Source: Sphingomonadaceae bacterium
GTDB taxonomy: Bacteria; Pseudomonadota; Alphaproteobacteria; Sphingomonadales; Sphingomonadaceae
Assembly (NCBI GenBank): GCA_009923795.1
Contig: RFSU01000005.1
Location: 1-28,311, forward strand
Length of the DNA stretch: 28,311 nucleotides
Reading direction: 5' to 3'
Position numbers and translations under genes: made by a program. The notes under the pieces are model-generated. The model was not told the origin of the DNA and ran no database searches. It saw only the letters and a program-made list of their open reading frames with translations. Shown here piece after piece: positions 23,383 through 28,311 of this stretch (position 1 is the first letter of the stretch; each line of letters begins with the position of its first letter).

Positions 23383-24405
23383 ATGCGCCCCATTAAGCTT
23401 GTTCCGGATCAGACCAGCATTGCCTTTTTAAGCTATCGCTGGTGGGCATTGGCCCTGTCTATTGTGCTCCTTACAGCATCCATCGCATTGGTGGCGGTGC
23501 GCGGGTTGAACTGGGGTATCGATTTTGTCGGCGGTCAGTCCATCCGCGTCACCTTTGACCAGCCGGTTGACATGGGCGCGCTACGGGGCCGACTTGAACG
23601 CATGGATGTTGGCGACGTTGTGCTCCAGCAAATGTCCGATCCTAAGGTGGTCAGCATTCGCATTCCATTGGAAGGTGAAGCCACCAACCCCATTGGAAAA
23701 TGCATGGGAACGGGCGGCGCGTCGGGCGGGCCAGCGGATCAATCCAACAAAATCGCCTCCAAGGTGCGTGGGGAGCTGACCAAGGCTTATCCCGGTGTCG
23801 ATATTGGGGCGGTTAACTCTGTTTCTGGCAAAGTGGGCTGTGAGCTGTTTTCGACCGGCAGCATAGCCCTAACGCTTGCAATGCTGGGCATTTCGCTGTT
23901 CATCTGGTTCCGCTTTGAATGGCAATTTGGCGTTGGAGCCTTGGTGACGCTGTTCCACGACGTGGTCCTGACTTTCGGCTTTTTCGCGCTGACGCGGCTG
24001 ACCTTTGATCTGAACGTAATCGCCGCCATTCTGACGATCATCGGCTATTCGCTGAACGATACGATCGTCATTTATGACCGCATTCGCGAGAATTTACGCA
24101 AGTATCGCAAGATGGAAATTCAGCCCTTGCTCGATCTTTCCGTCAACGAAACGCTGTCGCGCACGGTCACGACATCGCTGTCGCTGGTCATCACGCTGGG
24201 CATTTTGTTGCTGGTTGGGCCAGATACGATCTTCGGTTTCACCGCATCCATGCTTCTCGGTATCGTCATCGGGACATTCTCGTCCTTCTACATTTCAGCC
24301 CCCGTGCTGATTTGGTTGAACGTGACGCCCGATAGCTTTGTTCAGCCAGAGTCCGGACGGCCCGGGGCAGAGCGGGTGCGCGAAACCTTCCCTGATCAGC
24401 GCTAG
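23383..24405 (+). CDS. secF: Protein translocase subunit SecF
   Basis: Partner of SecD in the export motor. The 340 residues begin with a helix after SYRWWAL, then the DFVGGQSIRVTF motif, a periplasmic domain, and the C-terminal membrane domain with WFRFEWQFGVGA, AILTIIGYSLNDTIVIYDRI and an INETL-like VNETLSRTV block. The periplasmic part has a Gly-rich segment (CMGTGGASGGPADQ) that looks lineage-specific. AAGGAAG lies before the ATG, and secD is 12 bp upstream. Confidence 0.96.
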   Translation: MRPIKLVPDQTSIAFLSYRWWALALSIVLLTASIALVAVRGLNWGIDFVGGQSIRVTFDQPVDMGALRGRLERMDVGDVVLQQMSDPKVVSIRIPLEGEATNPIGKCMGTGGASGGPADQSNKIASKVRGELTKAYPGVDIGAVNSVSGKVGCELFSTGSIALTLAMLGISLFIWFRFEWQFGVGALVTLFHDVVLTFGFFALTRLTFDLNVIAAILTIIGYSLNDTIVIYDRIRENLRKYRKMEIQPLLDLSVNETLSRTVTTSLSLVITLGILLLVGPDTIFGFTASMLLGIVIGTFSSFYISAPVLIWLNVTPDSFVQPESGRPGAERVRETFPDQR

Positions 24406-24416
24406 TCACATCAGGC

Positions 24417-24462
24417 GATGGTCTTTGCCCTGATAAGGGCAGGCTCTTGGCAAAAGCCCATC
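24417..24462 (+). other. Nested, mutually exclusive hairpins between secF and bamD
   Basis: TGCCCT/AGGGCA (24426-24441, 4-nt loop) forms a tight stem. Alternatively TTTGCC (24424-24429) can pair with GGCAAA (24449-24454), enclosed by GATGG (24417-24421) and CCATC (24458-24462). The two forms share TGCC, so they compete. No T-run follows. It may be a weak terminator or leader structure of bamD. Confidence 0.35.
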
Positions 24463-24504
24463 TCTCCGCTTGGCGGGACGGATCGGGCGGGCTAAGACAC
24501 CGCC

Positions 24505-25293
24505 ATGTCGACTTCTCGTTTCCGGACAGTTGCTGTCCTCGCCGCCGTCATGATTGCCGTTCCGCTTGCCGGGTGCGCCAGTGGGCGCGCGAAAAGCAAG
24601 GCCGATACGTCTTACGTCGCGCGCGATGTGGCGACCCTCTATAATGCCGCAAAAGGGCGGCTGGATCGCGGTGACTATAAGCTGGCAGCAGCCCTTTTTG
24701 ATGAGGTGGAACGCCAGCATCCCTATTCCGTCTGGGCACGCCGCGCGCAGTTGATGAGCGCCTTTAGCTATTATCTGGCGCGTGATTACACCGAATCGAC
24801 CAGCTCGGCGCAGCGCTTCTTGTCGATCCATCCCGGCAATCGCGACGCGCCCTATGCTTATTATCTGATTGCGCTTAATTATTATGAGCAGATCTCTGAC
24901 GTTACGCGCGACCAGAAGATCACGCAGCAGGCGTTGGATGCCTTTGGTGAATTGACCCGCCGTTATCCCACATCGCGCTTTGCCGCCGATGCCCGGTTGA
25001 AGATTGACCTAATCCGCGATCACTTGGCGGGCAAGGAAATGGAAATTGGTCGTTTCTACCAGCGGCGTGGTCTGTGGTTGGCCAGCACAACTCGGTTCCG
25101 CAAGGTGACGGAAGAGTATCAGACGACGAGCCATGCGCCAGAAGCCTTGCTGCGCCTGACCGAAAGCTATTTGGCCATGGGCGTGCCCGAAGAGGCGCAG
25201 AAGGCGGCGGCTGTTCTTGGGCGTAACTACCCCAATAGCGATTGGTATAAGCGCGCCTTTGACCTGATGCAGAAGCACGCGCCCAAGGCGTGA
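24505..25293 (+). CDS. bamD: Outer membrane protein assembly lipoprotein BamD
   Basis: Essential lipoprotein of the BAM complex that inserts beta-barrel proteins. The 262 residues start with a lipoprotein signal peptide ending in the lipobox LAGC (modified Cys24). TPR-like helical repeats follow from about 40 to 250, with YNAAKGRLDRGDYKLAAALF and HPYSVWARRAQLMSAFSYYL typical of BamD/YfiO. It is separated from secF by 99 bp with hairpin potential, and its stop codon overlaps the extended recN frame, so bamD and recN are likely co-transcribed. Confidence 0.95.
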   Translation: MSTSRFRTVAVLAAVMIAVPLAGCASGRAKSKADTSYVARDVATLYNAAKGRLDRGDYKLAAALFDEVERQHPYSVWARRAQLMSAFSYYLARDYTESTSSAQRFLSIHPGNRDAPYAYYLIALNYYEQISDVTRDQKITQQALDAFGELTRRYPTSRFAADARLKIDLIRDHLAGKEMEIGRFYQRRGLWLASTTRFRKVTEEYQTTSHAPEALLRLTESYLAMGVPEEAQKAAAVLGRNYPNSDWYKRAFDLMQKHAPKA

Positions 25294-25304
25294 CCCTGCG
25301 CGGC

Positions 25305-26960
25305 ATGCTGACCTCTATCTCGATCCGCGATGTGGTGCTGATCGAAGCACTTGACCTCGATTTTGATGGCGGGCTGGGTGTCCTCACCGGGGAAACTGGG
25401 GCCGGCAAATCAATCCTGCTCGATGCTCTGGGCCTCGCTTTGGGGGATCGCGCCGATAGCGGCCTTGTGCGCCAAGGATGCACACAGGCGAGCGTCACCG
25501 CCAGCTTTCATGCTCCAGACGGCGCAAGCGACTTGTTGCGGAATAATGATCTTGAGATTGGGACCGGCGAAGAACTGATCGTCCGCCGCACCGTGAAGGC
25601 CGATGGCGGCAGCCGTGCCTATGTGAATGACCAGCCCGTCTCTGCCGCCTTATTGCGTGATTTAGGCGCGATGCTTGTTGAAATTCATGGGCAGCATGAT
25701 GATCGCGGCCTCATTAACCCGCGTGGCCATCGTGCGTTGCTCGATAATTTTGCGCGGGCAGAGGCGGGGCGCTTGCGGTCCTCCTATGCCGACTGGCGCG
25801 ATGCAGAGGCGGCGCTGGAGACGGCGCGGCAATCCTTGGCCGATGCCGAGCGGGATCGGGATTGGCTGGCTCATGCCGTTGCTGAATTGACCGACTTCGC
25901 GCCTTTGCCGGGCGAGGAAGAAGAATTGGCAGACCGCCGCGCCATGATGATGCGCGGGCAGAAAATCGCCGCCGAACTCGAGGCTGTCACCGCCTTAATT
26001 GAAGGCGCGGATGGAGCTTTGTCCCAATTGCGCCAGGCGGCCCGCATATTGGATCGTATGGCGGGTGATCATAGCGCGCTGGCGCAAGCGCTGGAGGCTG
26101 TGGATCGGTCGATTATCGAAAGCGGCACAGCGGAAGATAAACTGCGCGATGCGGCCTTTGCCCTGTCCTTTGATCCCGCACGGCTCGAGGCGGATGAAAC
26201 ACGCCTGTTTGATCTGCGCGCGCTGGCCCGAAAGCACCGGGTGCAGCCGGATGATCTGGCTGATCTGACCGCTGAACTCTCTGCAAAGCTTGAGGCTATT
26301 CAAGCTGGTGGAGAGGGGTTGGCGCGACTGGAGGCGCAAGTGGCGCAATCTCGGCAGGCCTATGAGGCAGAAGCCCGCGCCGTTAGTATTGTGCGTCAGG
26401 CGGCGGCCCTTCGACTGGATGTCGCTGTCGCGGCAGAACTGGCGCCGCTCAAGCTGGAGTCTGCCCGCTTCCAGACATTGGTCGAAGAACTACCCGAAGC
26501 CCAATGGGGGCCATGGGGCATGGATCGTGTGGAGTTTTTGATCTCGACCAACCCCGGCGCGCCATTTGCGCCTTTGATCAAGATCGCATCGGGTGGGGAA
26601 TTGTCGCGCTTCATCCTCGCGCTCAAGGTTGCGCTGGCGGAAGAAGGTGCAGCGGGCACGATGATCTTTGATGAGATTGATCGCGGCGTTGGCGGGGCTG
26701 TTGCCTCTGCCATTGGGGATCGGCTGGCCAGGTTGGCCGAACGCACCCAAGTTTTGGTCGTCACGCACAGCCCGCAAGTGGCGGCGCGGGGGGCGGGGCA
26801 TTTGCTGATTGCCAAGGCCTCCGAAGGCACAGTGACGCGCACCAGCGTGCGTCTGCTCGATGTTGCGGAACGTCGAGAAGAAATTGCCCGTATGCTCTCT
26901 GGCGCGCAGGTGACGGATGAAGCCCGCGCACAGGCGGAACGCCTGTTGGAGGTTGCGTGA
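25305..26960 (+). CDS. recN: DNA repair protein RecN
   Basis: SMC-like ATPase for double-strand break repair. The 551 residues have N- and C-terminal ATPase halves around a coiled-coil middle (about 150-370). Walker A is GETGAGKS (29-36), the ABC-type signature is SGGELSR from Ser429, and Walker B is MIFDEID with Asp456/Glu457. The frame begins at GTG 25290, overlapping the bamD stop; ATG 25305 is chosen since RecN proteins start MLxxLxIxxxVLI. The stop overlaps the ligA start (GTGA). The alphaproteobacterial order bamD-recN-ligA is seen. Confidence 0.95.
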   Translation: MLTSISIRDVVLIEALDLDFDGGLGVLTGETGAGKSILLDALGLALGDRADSGLVRQGCTQASVTASFHAPDGASDLLRNNDLEIGTGEELIVRRTVKADGGSRAYVNDQPVSAALLRDLGAMLVEIHGQHDDRGLINPRGHRALLDNFARAEAGRLRSSYADWRDAEAALETARQSLADAERDRDWLAHAVAELTDFAPLPGEEEELADRRAMMMRGQKIAAELEAVTALIEGADGALSQLRQAARILDRMAGDHSALAQALEAVDRSIIESGTAEDKLRDAAFALSFDPARLEADETRLFDLRALARKHRVQPDDLADLTAELSAKLEAIQAGGEGLARLEAQVAQSRQAYEAEARAVSIVRQAAALRLDVAVAAELAPLKLESARFQTLVEELPEAQWGPWGMDRVEFLISTNPGAPFAPLIKIASGGELSRFILALKVALAEEGAAGTMIFDEIDRGVGGAVASAIGDRLARLAERTQVLVVTHSPQVAARGAGHLLIAKASEGTVTRTSVRLLDVAERREEIARMLSGAQVTDEARAQAERLLEVA

Positions 26961-28311
26961 GCAGCCTGTTTGATATGTCGGAGGCAGAGGCCGCCAATCG
27001 GTTGATGCGGCTGGCCAAGGACATTGCCAAGCATAACCGGCTCTATCACACGCTCGACACGCCGGAGATTTCGGATGCCGATTATGACGCCTTGGTGCGG
27101 GAAAATAACGCGCTAGAGGCGCAATTCCCGCATCTGATCCGCCCAGATAGCCCAAATAAAATAGTTGGTGCAGCTCCTGCGGCCCATTTGTCCAAAGTGA
27201 CGCACGCGCGCCCGATGCTCAGTTTGGACAATGCCTTTTCGGACGAGGATGTTGAGGATTTTGTCGGCCGTGTCCGCCGTTTCCTCAATCTGTCCGAACA
27301 AGACTCCGTCATTCTAAGATTGACGGCCTGTCCTGTTCGTTGCGTTATGAACGGGGGGAGCTGGTGTTGGCCGCGACCCGTGGAGACGGCAGCGTTGGCG
27401 AAGATGTGACCGCCAATGTCTGCACTATTGCCGATATCCCGAAGCATATATCAGGCGACGTGCCTGACGTGTTCGAAGTGCGCGGCGAAGTTTATATGGC
27501 GAAGGCCGATTTCGCGGCGCTCAATGCGCGCATGGCGGAGGAGGGCGGCAAGCTTTTCGCCAATCCGCGCAATGCCGCGGCAGGATCCTTGCGGCAGAAA
27601 GACCCCAATGTCACCGCCGCACGCCCCTTGCGCTTTCTCGCCCATGGATGGGGTGAGGTATCGGACCTTCCCGGGGAAACGCAATTTGATGTGATCAAGC
27701 GGATTGAACATTGGGGTATTCCGGTCGATCCTCGGTTCGTGCCGCTGACGACGACTGCCGATGTGCTATCCCATTATCGGGCGATTGAGGCGCTTCGGGC
27801 CGATTTGCCCTTCGATATTGATGGCGTCGTTTACAAGGTGGATCGGCTGGATTGGCAGGCGCGGCTGGGCTTTGTGGCCAAGGCCCCGCGCTGGGCCATT
27901 GCCCATAAATTTCCGGCAGAACAGGCCGAAACCACGCTGGAGTCGATTGATATTCAGGTGGGCCGGACAGGCAAGCTGACCCCGGTTGGGCGGCTGACGC
28001 CCGTGACGGTCGGCGGCGTTGTCGTCTCCAATGTGACGCTCCACAATCGCGATGAAATTGCGCGGCTAGGCGTGCGCCCCGGGGATCGTGTGATCGTCCA
28101 GCGGGCCGGGGATGTTATTCCGCAGATTGTCGAAAATCTGTCGCGGGCTGAAGATCGCGCACCCCATAATTTCCCCGGTCATTGCCCAGAATGTCAGTCA
28201 GAAGCCGTGGCGGAGGAGGGCGAAGTCGATGTCCGCTGCACCGGCGGCCTGATTTGCCCCGCCCAACGTGTGGAGCGGCTTAAACATTTTGTCAGCCGCG
28301 CAGCCCTCGAC
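26957..28311 (+). CDS. ligA: NAD-dependent DNA ligase LigA, frameshifted and cut by window edge
   Basis: Joins DNA nicks in replication and repair using NAD; normally essential and about 700 residues. The start is GTG 26957 (overlapping the recN stop) or ATG 26975. Frame 1 gives the Ia domain and the YHxxDxPxISDxxYD pattern, then MLSLDNAFSDEDVEDF, up to about 27315. From 27316 the protein continues in another frame as KIDGLSCSLRYERG, with the catalytic Lys, then TRGDGSVGEDVTANV, NPRNAAAGSLRQKDP, DGVVYKV, the OB-fold and the first zinc-finger cysteines. Read in frame from the start, translation ends at 27409. The expected LTAEP just before KIDG, including the conserved Glu, is missing, as if about 13 nt were lost. 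The C-terminus lies beyond the window. Confidence 0.93.

Noticed and set aside
27300..27420. Programmed frameshift in ligA
   Set aside because: No slippery heptamer or downstream pseudoknot signal is seen, and conserved residues are missing at the junction, so a deletion or error is the better explanation.

Overview
This 28.3-kb window reads as a chromosomal housekeeping segment of an alphaproteobacterium, most likely a member of the Sphingomonadales. The evidence is the alphaproteobacterial/plant-type glutamate-cysteine ligase, the alphaproteobacterial SdhC/SdhD anchors, the single-domain Coq7 next to a DsbB, the class I fumarase, and a small membrane protein with the helix-hairpin-helix tail familiar from alphaproteobacterial L21 and NuoE extensions. 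GC content looks to be in the mid-to-upper fifties percent (by eye). The genus cannot be fixed from the window. I see no insertion sequence, prophage, CRISPR array or obvious genomic island.

Layout. (1) 1-4.6 kb: a PpiD/SurA-like chaperone runs off the left edge on the minus strand, divergent from tpiA-secG-pyrG. (2) 4.6-8.5 kb, minus strand: an SDR oxidoreductase, a MarR-like winged-helix regulator, prmA and gshA. A perfect 9-bp hairpin separates pyrG from gshA, which are convergent. (3) 8.6-14.3 kb: sdhC-sdhD-sdhA, closed by a strong terminator and lacking sdhB; then class I fumarase, a DMT-family permease and a NucS-like nuclease. (4) 14.3-17.1 kb: a structured leader, a 60-residue YdcH/DUF465 protein, a TerC-family transporter, and a convergent exported M20 amidohydrolase. 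(5) 17.3-20.8 kb: the membrane HHH protein, then ctpA-dsbB-coq7 and a small exported four-cysteine protein. (6) 20.8-21.3 kb, minus strand: tRNA-Pro(GGG) and an ABM-domain protein. (7) 21.4 kb to the right edge: yajC-secD-secF-bamD-recN-ligA, with ligA cut by the window.

The genes fall into functional blocks: envelope biogenesis and secretion (ppiD-like, secG, yajC-secDF, bamD, ctpA, dsbB), TCA/respiratory metabolism (sdhCDA, fumarase, coq7), nucleotide, thiol and sugar metabolism (pyrG, gshA, tpiA), and DNA maintenance (recN, ligA, NucS-like).

The most notable signals are two small lesions in otherwise normal essential-type genes. ligA changes reading frame exactly at the catalytic KIDG motif, and the class I fumarase lacks the third iron-sulfur cysteine together with about three residues. 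Both fit short missing segments. They may be assembly or sequencing errors, strain variation, or real inactivation. I did not find a convincing new multi-gene system. Lesser points of interest are the absent sdhB, the hairpin-rich leader before ydcH, the membrane HHH protein, and the exported four-cysteine protein beside dsbB.
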